NCBI RefSeq assembly: GCF_009208555.1
Contig: NZ_WFLI01000031.1
Span: 1 to 64,000, forward strand
DNA from: Janthinobacterium violaceinigrum
GTDB lineage: Bacteria > Pseudomonadota > Gammaproteobacteria > Burkholderiales > Burkholderiaceae_D
Direction: 5' to 3'
Length of the DNA: 64,000 nucleotides
Below, piece by piece: positions 25,300 through 33,920 of the stretch (within the stretch, counting starts at the first letter, position 1; every line of letters starts with the position of its first letter). The translations under genes and the position numbers were made by a program. Below the pieces are notes generated by a model. It saw nothing but the letters and a program-made list of their open reading frames with translations. It did no database searches and was not told where the DNA came from.

Positions 25300-25326
25300 G
25301 CTGTCTGCCCGAAGATCGGGCTCGAC

Positions 25327-27477
25327 TTACAGGCTGTAGCGCAAGGTCAGCGCCACATTGCGCGGCGCACCCGGCAAGCTCAGGTTCGGGCTGGAACCGT
25401 GGCCCGAGACGATGTAGCGCGTGTCGCCGATATTGTTGACGTTCAGCTGCACTTCATAGCGGCCCGTGCGGTACGCGGCCATGGCGTCGGCCGTCACGTA
25501 GCCCGGCAGCACCACCGTGTTACCCGGATTGGCGAAGCGGCTGCCGACGGCGTTCGCGCCGCCGCCCACCGTGAAGCCGTGGCCCAGGTCTTTCGTCAGC
25601 CACAGATTGGCCGTATTGCGCGAGGTCAGGGTGGCGCGCTTGCCCTTGACGGCGACGGAACTGGCCGTCGTCGTGCCCGGCGTATTCACGCTCCTGTCGA
25701 CGGCGATGGAATCGGTGATGGTGGCGTCCAGCCAGGCATAGCCGGCCATCATTTTCCAGCCGTCGTGCAAGTCTGCATTGAAGGTCAGTTCCAGGCCATC
25801 CGTGCGCTGCGTGCCCACAGGCACGATGCGGTTCGTGATCGGGTCGCTGGTCTTGATGTTGTCGCGCTCGAGGCGGAACAGCGACACGGTGGCGTTGGCG
25901 CGGCCACCCCACAAGTCGTACTTCGCGCCCACTTCCGTGTTGCGCGTGGTTTCCGGCGCCAGGTCCGCATTGTTGGCGGCCAGGGCGAAGTTCTCGCCGC
26001 TGGGCTGGAACGAACGGCTCCACGACGCGTAATACGATTGCGCCGCGCTCGGCTGCCAGACGAGGCCGGCGCGGGGGCTGTAGGCCGAATCCGTGCGCGA
26101 CAGGTCTGCCGTCGTCACGCCCGCCGCATTGGCCAGGCGCGACTGCTGCTTGTAGCGGTCGTAGCGCAGGCCGGCCAGCGCCTTCCACTCGTCGCTGAAA
26201 CTGATGGCATCCTGCACGTAGGCGGCGGCCGTGTCGTAGGTACCGAAAGTATCGCTGCGCGCGCCCAGCTTGCTGCGGTCGACGACGGGCAGCACGGGGT
26301 TGAAGATCGAGACATTCGTCGCCACCACGGTCGAAGCCCAGCTGCTGGCATCCTTGTTCTGCTTGCCGAACTCGGCGCCGTACAGCACTTCATGGCGCAT
26401 GGAACCCGTGAGCAGTTTTTGCGTCAGTTCCGTCTGGTTGAACCAGCCGCTCTCGTCTCGGTTCAGCTTGGCGTGGCCAAAGTTCATCGTGCCTTTGACT
26501 TCGTTGACGTTGCCGGAAATATTCGTGTTGTTGCGGTCCAGGTGGTAATCGTAATAGCGGAAGGCATTACGCAGCGACAAGGTATCGCTGAACTTGTGCG
26601 TCAGGGTGGCGGCCGTGGACACCACGCGCGACTGGCTGAAATCGGCATCGCGGGCGTTGGCGGCGCCGTAATACGTGCCCGCATCGACGGCCACGGGACG
26701 GCCCTGGTAGGACGGGATGCCGAAGTCCGTCAGGCGGCGGTCTTCCAGGTATTCGCCCTGCAGCAGCAGTTTCGTCGCGCTCGACAGGCGGATGGCCGCC
26801 GATGGCGCCAGTGCCGTGCGGTTGATGAATTGCTGGTCGCGGTAGCTGTCCGACAATTCGCGCGCGCCCGTGAAACGCCAGTCCACCGTCTCGCCCACGC
26901 GGCCCACGTCGACTTCGCCGCGGCGGCCAGCCGTGTTCGTCAAGCTCAGCGCCACGTCCGTGATATCCACGCCCGGCTTCTTGGTGATGCGGTTGACCAG
27001 GCCGCCCGAGGAACCGCGGCCGTACAGCACGGCGGCCGGTCCCTTGATCACTTCCAGGCGCTCCACGTTCGACAGGTCGCGGAAATACAGGGCGTCATCG
27101 CGGAAGCCGTCAACGAACTGGTCGCCGATGGCCGTGAAGCCGCGGATGAACACCTGGTCGCGCTGGCCGTCGCCCGTGGACAGGCCCACGCCAGGGATGT
27201 TTTTCATGATGTCCTGGATCGACATGGCGTGCTGATCGCGGATGACGGCGGCCGGCACCACGTTGATCGTCTGCGGCACATCGCGCAAGGCCATTTCCGT
27301 CTTGGTGCCGCTGGCGGAGCTGCCGGCCACATAGCCATCCTTGTCCTTCGATGCCGTCACGGTCACGGCGGGCAGGCTTTCCTGCGCCCAGGCTGCCAAT
27401 GGCGTGGCGCCAAAGGTCAAGGCGCCCAGTACGGCGATGGTGATCGGTTTGATTCCTGGCTTGCGCGGTTGCTGCAT
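25327..27477 (-). CDS. TonB-dependent siderophore receptor (Fiu/FhuA type)
   Basis: A 716-residue outer-membrane receptor. The signal peptide ends TPLAAWA before QESLPAVTVTASK, whose TVTAS resembles a TonB box. The plug (about 50-160) has LRDVPQTINVVPAAVIRDQ, VFIRGF and VERLEVIKGPAAVLYGRGS; the barrel ends NVALTLRYSL. Signature segments such as GFRDDALYFRDLSNVERLEV place it with ferrisiderophore receptors of the TIGR01783 type, close to the catecholate receptor Fiu. The ligand is not certain. There is no STN domain, so it is not a surface-signalling receptor. A Fur box sits 26 bp upstream and a terminator follows the stop. Confidence 0.9.
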   Translation of the reverse strand: MQQPRKPGIKPITIAVLGALTFGATPLAAWAQESLPAVTVTASKDKDGYVAGSSASGTKTEMALRDVPQTINVVPAAVIRDQHAMSIQDIMKNIPGVGLSTGDGQRDQVFIRGFTAIGDQFVDGFRDDALYFRDLSNVERLEVIKGPAAVLYGRGSSGGLVNRITKKPGVDITDVALSLTNTAGRRGEVDVGRVGETVDWRFTGARELSDSYRDQQFINRTALAPSAAIRLSSATKLLLQGEYLEDRRLTDFGIPSYQGRPVAVDAGTYYGAANARDADFSQSRVVSTAATLTHKFSDTLSLRNAFRYYDYHLDRNNTNISGNVNEVKGTMNFGHAKLNRDESGWFNQTELTQKLLTGSMRHEVLYGAEFGKQNKDASSWASTVVATNVSIFNPVLPVVDRSKLGARSDTFGTYDTAAAYVQDAISFSDEWKALAGLRYDRYKQQSRLANAAGVTTADLSRTDSAYSPRAGLVWQPSAAQSYYASWSRSFQPSGENFALAANNADLAPETTRNTEVGAKYDLWGGRANATVSLFRLERDNIKTSDPITNRIVPVGTQRTDGLELTFNADLHDGWKMMAGYAWLDATITDSIAVDRSVNTPGTTTASSVAVKGKRATLTSRNTANLWLTKDLGHGFTVGGGANAVGSRFANPGNTVVLPGYVTADAMAAYRTGRYEVQLNVNNIGDTRYIVSGHGSSPNLSLPGAPRNVALTLRYSL

Positions 27478-27502
27478 ACAATTCCCTGGTCGATGTTTTA
27501 AT

Positions 27503-27521
27503 ACGAATGATTATCATTAGT
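27503..27521 (-). promoter_or_regulatory. Fur box upstream of the siderophore receptor
   Basis: On the minus strand ACTAATGATAATCATTCGT matches the 19-bp Fur consensus at 14 positions, with a perfect 14-base core TAATGATAATCATT. It lies 26-44 bp upstream of the receptor ATG, where it would overlap the promoter. Confidence 0.88.
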
Positions 27522-27858
27522 ATTTTATCAGCCGATGGGGGAAAAAGTAAGGCGGAATGTAAGTGATAGTACTTATATACACGCAACTTGATGTAAAAAA
27601 GCAACAGGAAATCAATATCAAAAAACAATTAAAATTGCCGCCAGAAACTATTTCCGTGCGTCAATGCTATACTTGCGGTTTGCTGGTTAGCGGCACCCCA
27701 GGCCGCTGCACCCCTTGCTTTACCTCTACGCCACGCTCAGCGCGGCGCGCCGCACAGCCATCACGCGGCACCCGAAGACCCCGATCCCCTGCGCCTTGCG
27801 GCGCCTGTCCGCCCCTGCTGGCGGCGGCGATCATGACTATTAAACTGTTAGGAATTAC
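27522..27858. other. Gene-free stretch between siderophore receptor and chemotaxis receptor
   Basis: About 340 bp without a supportable gene. The left third is A/T-rich compared with its surroundings (27550-27665) and probably holds the divergent promoters; the right part is GC-rich leader. AGGA at about 27851 serves the chemotaxis receptor start. I find no sigma-28 consensus, stable hairpin or repeat in it. Confidence 0.5.
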
Positions 27859-29568
27859 ATGAAAAACCTGAACATCGGCAGCCGCCTTGGCGTCGGCTTT
27901 GCTGTCGTATTGCTGTTGCTTGCCGCCCTGACCATCACCGCCCTCGTGCGCATGCAAACGGCCAGCGACCTGACCTATCGCCTCATCAATACCAGCATCA
28001 AGAACCAGCGCATGGTGGCCGAATGGTCGAAGATCATCGAGCTCAACAGCGTGCGCGGCGTGGCCTCGTTCGAGATCACCGACCCGGTCGTGCGCGCCAA
28101 GATCGAGGAAGACTTGAAAGTCGATGCGGAGCGTTCCAGCAAGCTGCAGGACGACATCGTCGCGTCCCTGCTCAACCCGGCCGTGATCGAGCAGTTCAAG
28201 GTGGTGCGCAAGGTACGCACCGACTATGTGACGACGCGGGGACGCGCGTTCAAGATGAAGGCGGACGGCGACGTGGCGGGCGCCAAGGAAGTGTTCGACA
28301 AGGAAGTGACGCCCATCACCGTGGCTTACCTGGCCGAAGTGAAGCGCTTTGCCAACATGCAGATCAAGGCGGCCGACGGCGTCGGCGCCAGCATCATCGA
28401 AGCCTACAGCAGCACCCGCATCTTCCTGATCACCATGGGCGTGCTGGCCGTGCTGATGGGCATCGGTTTCGCGTGGTGGATCACGCGTTCCATCACGGGC
28501 CCCATCCGCGACGCCGTGAAGGTGGCGGAAACCGTGGCAGCGGGCGACCTGAGCAGCACCATCACGGCGCAAGGCCGCGATGAAACGGGCCAGCTGATGC
28601 ACGCCCTGAAAACCATGAACGACAGCCTGGTGGGCATCGTGGGCCAGGTGCGCAGCGGCACCGACACCATCGCCACGGCCTCCGCGGAAATCGCCGCCGG
28701 CAACCAGGACCTGTCGTCGCGCACGGAACAGCAGGCCAGCTCGCTGGAAGAAACGGCGTCGTCGATGGAAGAGCTGACTTCGACGGTCAAGCAGAACGCG
28801 GACAATGCGCGCCAGGCAAATAAACTGGCCGGCGACGCGGCCGGCATCGCCAGCCGCGGCGGCGCCGTGGTGGCCGAAGTGGTCGCCACCATGAGCGAGA
28901 TCAACACCTCGTCGAAGAAAATCGTCGACATTATCTCGGTCATCGACGGCATCGCCTTCCAGACCAACATCCTGGCCTTGAACGCGGCCGTAGAAGCGGC
29001 ACGCGCCGGCGAACAGGGCCGCGGCTTCGCCGTGGTGGCAACAGAGGTGCGCAACCTGGCACAGCGCTCGGCCGCGGCAGCAAAAGAGATCAAGGGATTG
29101 ATCGACGACTCCGTGCAAAAGGTCGACGTGGGCACGGACCTGGTCGACAAGGCGGGCAAGACGATGGAAGAAATCGTGCAAAGCATCGGCTTCGTCACCT
29201 CCATCATGAGCGAGATCAGCAATGCCAGCGAAGAACAGAGCGCAGGCATCGAGCAAGTCAACCAGGCCATTTCCGAAATGGACCAGGTAACGCAGCAGAA
29301 TGCAGCTCTGGTGGAAGAAGCCTCGGCCGCAGCCGAAGCGATGCAGGAACAGGCGAGCGAACTGGCGCAAGTGGTCAGCGTCTTCCGCCTGGACGCCAAC
29401 GCGGTGGCCAGCGACCGTTTCAGCGTGAAAGCGGCGCAGCGCAGCGCGCCCGCAGCACCGGCAGCCGCGCCGGCCCGCAAGGCTACGGCCCCTGCCCTGC
29501 GCCTGCCAGCGACGCGCGCCGGCAGCAAGGCAAGCGCACCGGCCGAAGGCGAGTGGGAAGAGTTTTAA
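27859..29568 (+). CDS. Methyl-accepting chemotaxis protein (Tsr/Tar type)
   Basis: A 569-residue inner-membrane chemoreceptor. The first membrane helix (residues 9-32) is followed by a periplasmic four-helix-bundle domain (about 33-190, 4HB_MCP type), a second helix (IFLITMGVLAVLMGIGFAWWI), a HAMP domain, methylation helices (SSRTEQQASSLEETASSMEEL) and the highly conserved hairpin tip IDGIAFQTNILALNAAVEAARAGEQGRGFAVVA split over about residues 360-400. A Pro/Ala-rich linker ends in EGEWEEF, a pentapeptide like NWETF that tethers CheR and CheB, so it should be a high-abundance type receptor. The ligand is unknown. It is a single-gene unit. Confidence 0.93.
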   Translation: MKNLNIGSRLGVGFAVVLLLLAALTITALVRMQTASDLTYRLINTSIKNQRMVAEWSKIIELNSVRGVASFEITDPVVRAKIEEDLKVDAERSSKLQDDIVASLLNPAVIEQFKVVRKVRTDYVTTRGRAFKMKADGDVAGAKEVFDKEVTPITVAYLAEVKRFANMQIKAADGVGASIIEAYSSTRIFLITMGVLAVLMGIGFAWWITRSITGPIRDAVKVAETVAAGDLSSTITAQGRDETGQLMHALKTMNDSLVGIVGQVRSGTDTIATASAEIAAGNQDLSSRTEQQASSLEETASSMEELTSTVKQNADNARQANKLAGDAAGIASRGGAVVAEVVATMSEINTSSKKIVDIISVIDGIAFQTNILALNAAVEAARAGEQGRGFAVVATEVRNLAQRSAAAAKEIKGLIDDSVQKVDVGTDLVDKAGKTMEEIVQSIGFVTSIMSEISNASEEQSAGIEQVNQAISEMDQVTQQNAALVEEASAAAEAMQEQASELAQVVSVFRLDANAVASDRFSVKAAQRSAPAAPAAAPARKATAPALRLPATRAGSKASAPAEGEWEEF

Positions 29569-29638
29569 AGTATGACGGTCCGGCGTGGCAGTAGCTGCCG
29601 CGCCTGGCCGGATGAGCGGCAATCAGCGCAAGCGCCGC

Positions 29639-29938
29639 TCAGGCGCGCACCACCTGCTTGCCCGCTGCATCCCAATAGCGCCAGTCGTCCGTTTCGACGC
29701 CGTCGCGATAGTGTCCTTCGGCGGCTGGCGCGCCCGTTTCATGGAAGTCGCGCCACAAGCCGTTCTCGCGGCCATGCTCGTAATGTCCCTCTGAAATCAC
29801 CGTGCCGTTGCGATGGTATTCGCAGAACAGGCCATGGCGTATCCAGCGCGTGCCGTCGTCCGACAGCATGCGCGTGTAACGGAAACGCAATTCGCCCGTG
29901 TCGTACGGGATTTCCGCCAGGTGCAGCTCCGCTTCCAT
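29639..29938 (-). CDS. Small MORN/YwqK-like repeat protein
   Basis: A 99-residue protein containing short repeats of the MORN/YwqK type: HGLFCEYHRNGTVISEGHYEHGREN, then GLWRDFHETGAPAAEGHYRDGVETDDWRYWD (quoted in part as G.W..F...G....GHY.DG). Such repeats are common in proteins labelled YwqK-family antitoxins and in immunity-like proteins, but no function is proved. The start at 29938 (MEAELHLAEIPYD) is chosen because the longer open frame upstream overlaps the preceding gene with a non-coding-like composition. It lies 20 bp after the neighbouring gene on the same strand, so the two probably form an operon. Confidence 0.68.
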   Translation of the reverse strand: MEAELHLAEIPYDTGELRFRYTRMLSDDGTRWIRHGLFCEYHRNGTVISEGHYEHGRENGLWRDFHETGAPAAEGHYRDGVETDDWRYWDAAGKQVVRA

Positions 29939-29958
29939 TTTCTCTGCTTGTGCTTGCT

Positions 29959-30411
29959 TCAAGCCAGCGCGGCCTGTGCATCGCCAATTAATGTCGCCAG
30001 CTCGCGCGGCACGGATTGTCCCAGAAATTCCAGCGCCAGTGCATCGGGGTCGATGGCGGCATCGGCCGGCAAGCCATGCTCGAAGCCGCCCACCATGTAG
30101 CGGCAGAAGTACGGCGATTCCGCCCGCGTTTCCACGTACCAGCAGCCCGCGTGGCCTTGCACGAAGTATTCGCCGATGAAGTAGCCGAGCATGGTTTTCA
30201 CCCATTGCCAGCTTTCATCGCGGATGGCGATGGTGCGCATGGCCGCATCGATGTACGGCAGGTATTCGGCCGCGTTCGTCAACACTTCGTGCGCGGGCTG
30301 GATGCCCAGGCGCTCGACAAAATTCACCAGCGAGGCGCCAAGCGCGTCATAGTAGGCATCGAAACCCGCCTGGCTTTGTTGCAACAATTGTTCTTGTTCG
30401 TTCGACAGCAT
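29959..30411 (-). CDS. Hypothetical protein, 150 aa
   Basis: I do not recognise this protein. It is acidic, has no signal peptide or membrane helix, and is rich in aromatic residues in the middle (GYFIGEYFVQGHAGCWYVE, then SPYFCRYMVGGFEHG). Its N-terminus (LSNEQEQLLQQSQAGFDAYYDALG) looks helical. The GGTGACTG-free upstream region has GGAGTGTGA just before the ATG as ribosome site. Together with the downstream MORN-like gene it resembles the small immunity-like gene pairs found near polymorphic toxins, but no toxin gene is nearby. Coding is supported by operon spacing and codon use. Confidence 0.65.
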   Translation of the reverse strand: MLSNEQEQLLQQSQAGFDAYYDALGASLVNFVERLGIQPAHEVLTNAAEYLPYIDAAMRTIAIRDESWQWVKTMLGYFIGEYFVQGHAGCWYVETRAESPYFCRYMVGGFEHGLPADAAIDPDALALEFLGQSVPRELATLIGDAQAALA

Positions 30412-30480
30412 TCACACTCCACAGACATTCAACAATCCCGCCCATCCCGGGGAATTGCGGGGATCAGACCATTGCATATT

Positions 30481-31968
30481 TTACGCCACGCGCACGTCCA
30501 CGCCCGCGCGCTGCAGCAGGGCCTGGCTGCGGCCGGACAGATGCATCACCTGCAGATGCTTGCCGGCCCTTGCATAGCGGTCATACAGCGCCTCGATGGC
30601 GGCGATGGCCGAGTGATCGGCCAGATGCAGGTGGCGGCAATCGAGGATGACGCGGGCCGGGTCGGCAGCCGGCTGGAACAGTTCCTGGAAATGCGCGGCC
30701 GACGCGAAGAACAGGGTGCCGTGCGGCAGGTAGACGCGCACGCCCGGCGTGCCGTCGTCCGTCTCGGCGCGCATGTCGCGCGCATGTTGCCAGGCAAAAT
30801 TCAAGGCAGCGATGACGATGCCGCACAGCACGGCCATCGCCAGGTCCGTAAACACCGTGATCACCGTCACGGCAACGATCACCAGCGCATCCTGCAGCGG
30901 CACCTTGCCCAGCACGCGCAGGGAACCCCAGGCAAACGTCTGCTGCGCCACCACGAACATCACGCCCACGAGGGCGGCCAGGGGAATGCGCTCGATCAGC
31001 GGCGACAGGAACAGGATGAACAATAAAATCATCACGCCCGCCGTCACGCCGGACAGGCGCGAGCGCCCGCCCGAGCTCAGGTTGATCATGGTCTGCCCGA
31101 TCATGGCGCAGCCGCCCATGCCGCCAAACAGGCCCGAGACGACGTTGGCCGCGCCCAGCGCAAGGCATTCGCGGTTCGGCTGGCCCCGCGTTTCCGTCAT
31201 CTCGTCCGTGAGATTAAAGGTGAGCAAGGTTTCCAGCAGCCCCACCATGGCCATCAGCGCCGCGTACGGGAAGATGATGTGCAAGGTGGCCATGTCCAGC
31301 GGCACGGTGGGAAAATGCAGCGACGGCAAGCCGCCCGCGATGTGCGCGAGGTCGCCCAGGGTGCGCGTGGGCAGCTGCAGGAAATGGCTGAGCACGCCCA
31401 CGCCGAGGATGGCCACCAGCGCGGGCGGCACGGCCCGCGTGATGCGCGGCAGCACGTAGACGATGGCCATGGTGAGAAGCACCAGTGCGCCCATCACGAG
31501 CAAGGGCGTGCCTTGCAGCCAGGTCTCGCCTTGCGGCGTAGCCTGGCGGAAATGCTCCAGCTGGGCCATGGCGATGACGATGGCCAGGCCATTCACAAAA
31601 CCCAGCATCACGGGATGGGGCACCATGCGGATCAGTTTTCCCAGGCGCAAGATGCCGAACAGCGCCATCAGCATGCCGCTGAGCACCACGGTGGCCAGCA
31701 GGTACTGCACGCCATGTTGGGCCACCAGCGCCACGATGACGACGGCCATGGAGCCGGCGGCGCCCGAAATCATGCCGGGACGCCCGCCAAAGATGGCCGT
31801 CAGCGCACAGATGATGAAGGCGCCATACAGGCCCATCAGGGGATTGAGTTGCGCCACCAGGGCGAAGGCGATGCACTCGGGCACCAGGGCAAATGAGGTG
31901 GTCAATCCCGCCAGGACATTTTTTTGCAGGTTCGAGTACCACTCTTCTCGAAAAGTTGTGTTGATCAT
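30481..31968 (-). CDS. SulP-family anion transporter with STAS domain
   Basis: A 495-residue inner-membrane transporter of the SulP/SLC26 family. The signature region is ALVPECIAFALVAQLNPLMGLYGAF in the first helices; about 10-12 hydrophobic segments follow, with RECLALGAANVVSGLFGGMGGCAMIGQT-like sequence typical of the family (here NRECLALGAANVVSGLFGG). A C-terminal STAS domain occupies about residues 400-495 (PHGTLFFASAAHFQELF, VILDCRHLHLADHSAIAAIEAL). Substrates in the family include sulfate, bicarbonate and other anions; no neighbouring gene points to one. Single-gene unit. Confidence 0.92.
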   Translation of the reverse strand: MINTTFREEWYSNLQKNVLAGLTTSFALVPECIAFALVAQLNPLMGLYGAFIICALTAIFGGRPGMISGAAGSMAVVIVALVAQHGVQYLLATVVLSGMLMALFGILRLGKLIRMVPHPVMLGFVNGLAIVIAMAQLEHFRQATPQGETWLQGTPLLVMGALVLLTMAIVYVLPRITRAVPPALVAILGVGVLSHFLQLPTRTLGDLAHIAGGLPSLHFPTVPLDMATLHIIFPYAALMAMVGLLETLLTFNLTDEMTETRGQPNRECLALGAANVVSGLFGGMGGCAMIGQTMINLSSGGRSRLSGVTAGVMILLFILFLSPLIERIPLAALVGVMFVVAQQTFAWGSLRVLGKVPLQDALVIVAVTVITVFTDLAMAVLCGIVIAALNFAWQHARDMRAETDDGTPGVRVYLPHGTLFFASAAHFQELFQPAADPARVILDCRHLHLADHSAIAAIEALYDRYARAGKHLQVMHLSGRSQALLQRAGVDVRVA

Positions 31969-32194
31969 TGAGTCAAATCCAGGTTCGGAACGGAAAAATG
32001 CAGGCCTGCGCGAGCAGCATCAGGCGCAGCCATGCCGGCGGACGCCAAAGGAAGGCCGCGCGTGTCTGACGGAGAGTGAAACTCGGCAATGACTACATGG
32101 GGATGGCGGAAAGGGGAAGATCGATCAGCGCACCGGGTAACGCGGCTGAGCCTGCGGGCATTATACAAGATGCACGGCCGGCGAAAACGCGGAC

Positions 32195-32230
32195 AAAAAA
32201 ATAGCCCACTCGAGAGCGGGCTATTTTTTT
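32195..32230 (-). terminator. Terminator downstream of tRNA-Cys
   Basis: An A/T-flanked hairpin with stem ATAGCCC...GGGCTAT extended by CTC/GAG pairs, with A7 and T7 runs either side. On the minus strand it ends the tRNA array 5 bp after the tRNA-Cys CCA end. Confidence 0.9.
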
Positions 32231-32234
32231 CATC

Positions 32235-32308
32235 TGGAGGCGAGGACGGGAATCGAACCCGTCTAAACGGCTTTGCAGGCCGCTGCATAACCTCTTTGCT
32301 ACCTCGCC
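32235..32308 (-). tRNA. tRNA-Cys (anticodon GCA)
   Basis: A 74-nt cloverleaf beginning GGCGAGG and ending CCTCGCC-TCCA, with the CCA encoded. The anticodon loop is CTGCAAA with GCA. It is the last tRNA of the array in the direction of transcription. Confidence 0.96.
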
Positions 32309-32350
32309 AGAGGAACTGCTTGGATGCGCCTTGCGGCCCACCTTGAAAAC

Positions 32351-32426
32351 TGGAGCGGGAGAAGAGTCTCGAACTCTCGACCTCAACCTTGGCAAGGTTG
32401 CGCTCTACCAACTGAGCTACTCCCGC
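32351..32426 (-). tRNA. tRNA-Gly (anticodon GCC), copy 1
   Basis: A 76-nt tRNA with 5' GCGGGAG, D-arm AGCTCAGTTGGTAGAGC, anticodon loop TTGCCAA (GCC), T-arm GAGTTCGAGACTC, and encoded CCA. Identical in sequence to the four copies upstream. A terminator-like hairpin lies between this copy and copy 2. Confidence 0.97.
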
Positions 32427-32472
32427 ATTGGAGCTTGGTTGCTGCTTAATCGCGCCACGTACCGCGGCGGAT

Positions 32473-32502
32473 AAAAAAAGGAAGCCAGCTTAGCTTCCCT
32501 TT
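32473..32502 (-). terminator. Terminator-like hairpin inside the tRNA array
   Basis: The stem GGAAGC / GCTTCC (32480-32485 with 32493-32498) plus flanking A/T pairs is followed on the minus strand by seven T. It lies between tRNA-Gly copies 2 and 1 and would end transcription of copies 5-2, leaving copy 1 and tRNA-Cys to read-through or their own promoter. Confidence 0.72.
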
Positions 32503-32509
32503 AGAATTC

Positions 32510-32585
32510 TGGAGCGGGAGAAGAGTCTCGAACTCTCGACCTCAACCTTGGCAAGGTTGCGCTCTACCAACTGAGCTACTCCCGC
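32510..32585 (-). tRNA. tRNA-Gly (anticodon GCC), copy 2
   Basis: Identical 76-nt tRNA with encoded CCA; the 83-bp spacer to copy 1 contains the hairpin at 32473-32502. Confidence 0.97.
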
Positions 32586-32641
32586 ATTGGAGCTTCTATT
32601 TTCTGCTACTGCCATCTTGCTTGACTGCTGCCAGCTTGCGC

Positions 32642-32717
32642 TGGAGCGGGAGAAGAGTCTCGAACTCTCGACCTCAACCTTGGCAAGGTTGCGCTCTACC
32701 AACTGAGCTACTCCCGC
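32642..32717 (-). tRNA. tRNA-Gly (anticodon GCC), copy 3
   Basis: Identical 76-nt tRNA with encoded CCA. Spacers to the neighbours differ in length and sequence, so the tRNA bodies are conserved while the spacers have drifted. Confidence 0.97.
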
Positions 32718-32789
32718 ATTTCGAACCGCTATTTTACTGCCTTTTACTACCGTTTACCAGTGCTACTTTACTGCTGATCCAGTATTCAC

Positions 32790-32865
32790 TGGAGCGGGAG
32801 AAGAGTCTCGAACTCTCGACCTCAACCTTGGCAAGGTTGCGCTCTACCAACTGAGCTACTCCCGC
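32790..32865 (-). tRNA. tRNA-Gly (anticodon GCC), copy 4
   Basis: Identical 76-nt tRNA with encoded CCA, 72 bp from copy 3. Confidence 0.97.
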
Positions 32866-32957
32866 AGTGGACAACATTGTATCAGAAGCTCTACTACATC
32901 GCCAGTACTACTTTTTACTGCATTTGCTGTTTTCACCTATGACACGATCCAGAAAAC

Positions 32958-33033
32958 TGGAGCGGGAGAAGAGTCTCGAACTCTCGACCTCAACCTTGGC
33001 AAGGTTGCGCTCTACCAACTGAGCTACTCCCGC
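32958..33033 (-). tRNA. tRNA-Gly (anticodon GCC), copy 5
   Basis: Identical 76-nt tRNA with encoded CCA; the first of the array in the direction of transcription, so its promoter should lie between it and pgsA (33034-33208). Confidence 0.97.
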
Positions 33034-33113
33034 GTCATCAACAACAGGCCAGCATTATAGATGGATTACAGGGGCTGTCAACGGGCAATATCTGGTCTTT
33101 TGCAAAATATTTC

Positions 33114-33170
33114 GGTCAGACGGGGACGCCGAGTTCCTTTGGGTCTGACCCCAGCTCTTGCGTTTGGGTT
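33114..33170. repeat. Intergenic inverted repeat, GGTCAGAC family, copy A
   Basis: GGTCAGAC (33114-33121) and GTCTGACC (33143-33150) form an inverted pair. The right part, GTCTGACCCCAGC followed by TTGCGTTTGGGTT, closely matches the element at 63068-63115. It lies between the tRNA array and pgsA. Confidence 0.72.
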
Positions 33171-33208
33171 AAAAAGACGCCAGACCAATGCTATCGGCGT
33201 CCACCACC

Positions 33209-33793
33209 TCAATGCAAGTTGCCCGCTTTTTCCTTGATGAGAGGCCACGCCAGACGCAGGTAATAGAACATCGACCACACCGTCAGCACGCAGGCTATCC
33301 ACAGCAGCTTTTCGCCCCACACATGGGTATCGATCGCGCCGAAGACCACTTCGTGGTACAGCAGCAAGGGAATGGCCGTCATTTGCGCGGCCGTCTTGAT
33401 CTTGCCGATCGAACTGACGGCCACCGATTTCGATGCGCCGATCTGCGCCATCCATTCGCGCAATGCGGAAATCGTGATTTCGCGGCCGATGATGATGAAG
33501 GCCAGCACGGCATTGACACGGTCCAGCTGCACCAGCACCAGCAAGGCGCCCGCCACCATCAGCTTGTCGGCCACGGGGTCGAGGAAGGCGCCGAAGGCCG
33601 ACGTCTGGTTCCAGCGCCGCGCGAGGAAACCATCGAACCAGTCGGTGACGGCGGCAACGATGAAGACCAGGGTGGCGACCAGGTTCTGGTCGCCATGCAG
33701 CAGCATCGACGGCGGCAGGTAAAACACGCCGACGACGAGCGGGATCAGGGCCACGCGCAGCCAGGTCAGAAGGATGGGAATATTAAAAGGCAT
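33209..33793 (-). CDS. pgsA: CDP-diacylglycerol--glycerol-3-phosphate 3-phosphatidyltransferase
   Basis: A 194-residue integral membrane enzyme that makes phosphatidylglycerol phosphate, the first committed step to phosphatidylglycerol and cardiolipin. The CDP-alcohol phosphotransferase motif DG-x2-AR-x8-G-x3-D-x3-D is complete (DGFLARRWNQTSAFGAFLDPVADK). Four or more hydrophobic helices and the start MPFNIPILLTWLRVALIPL match PgsA. It is followed on the same strand by the tRNA array, as in many relatives, and lies downstream of uvrC. Confidence 0.95.
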   Translation of the reverse strand: MPFNIPILLTWLRVALIPLVVGVFYLPPSMLLHGDQNLVATLVFIVAAVTDWFDGFLARRWNQTSAFGAFLDPVADKLMVAGALLVLVQLDRVNAVLAFIIIGREITISALREWMAQIGASKSVAVSSIGKIKTAAQMTAIPLLLYHEVVFGAIDTHVWGEKLLWIACVLTVWSMFYYLRLAWPLIKEKAGNLH

Positions 33794-33920
33794 AAGGAAG
33801 CAATCGGCCGACGGGTAAATTGAACATGAAGAAAGCGTGAAGAAAGCGCCACTAGTCTACATGGCCCAGGGGTATTAGCCTAGTCCGGTTGCGGCAGCGC
33901 CGGACCAGGCCATCGATTCA

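Noticed and set aside
29639..30411. Bona fide toxin-antitoxin pair
   Set aside because: The MORN-like protein alone does not establish an antitoxin, and the partner shows no toxin motif.
32351..33033. Regularly spaced identical repeats resembling a CRISPR array
   Set aside because: The repeats are complete tRNA-Gly genes of 76 nt with encoded CCA.
32235..33208. tRNA array as an integration site for a mobile element
   Set aside because: No integrase, no att-like direct repeat and only housekeeping genes on both sides.
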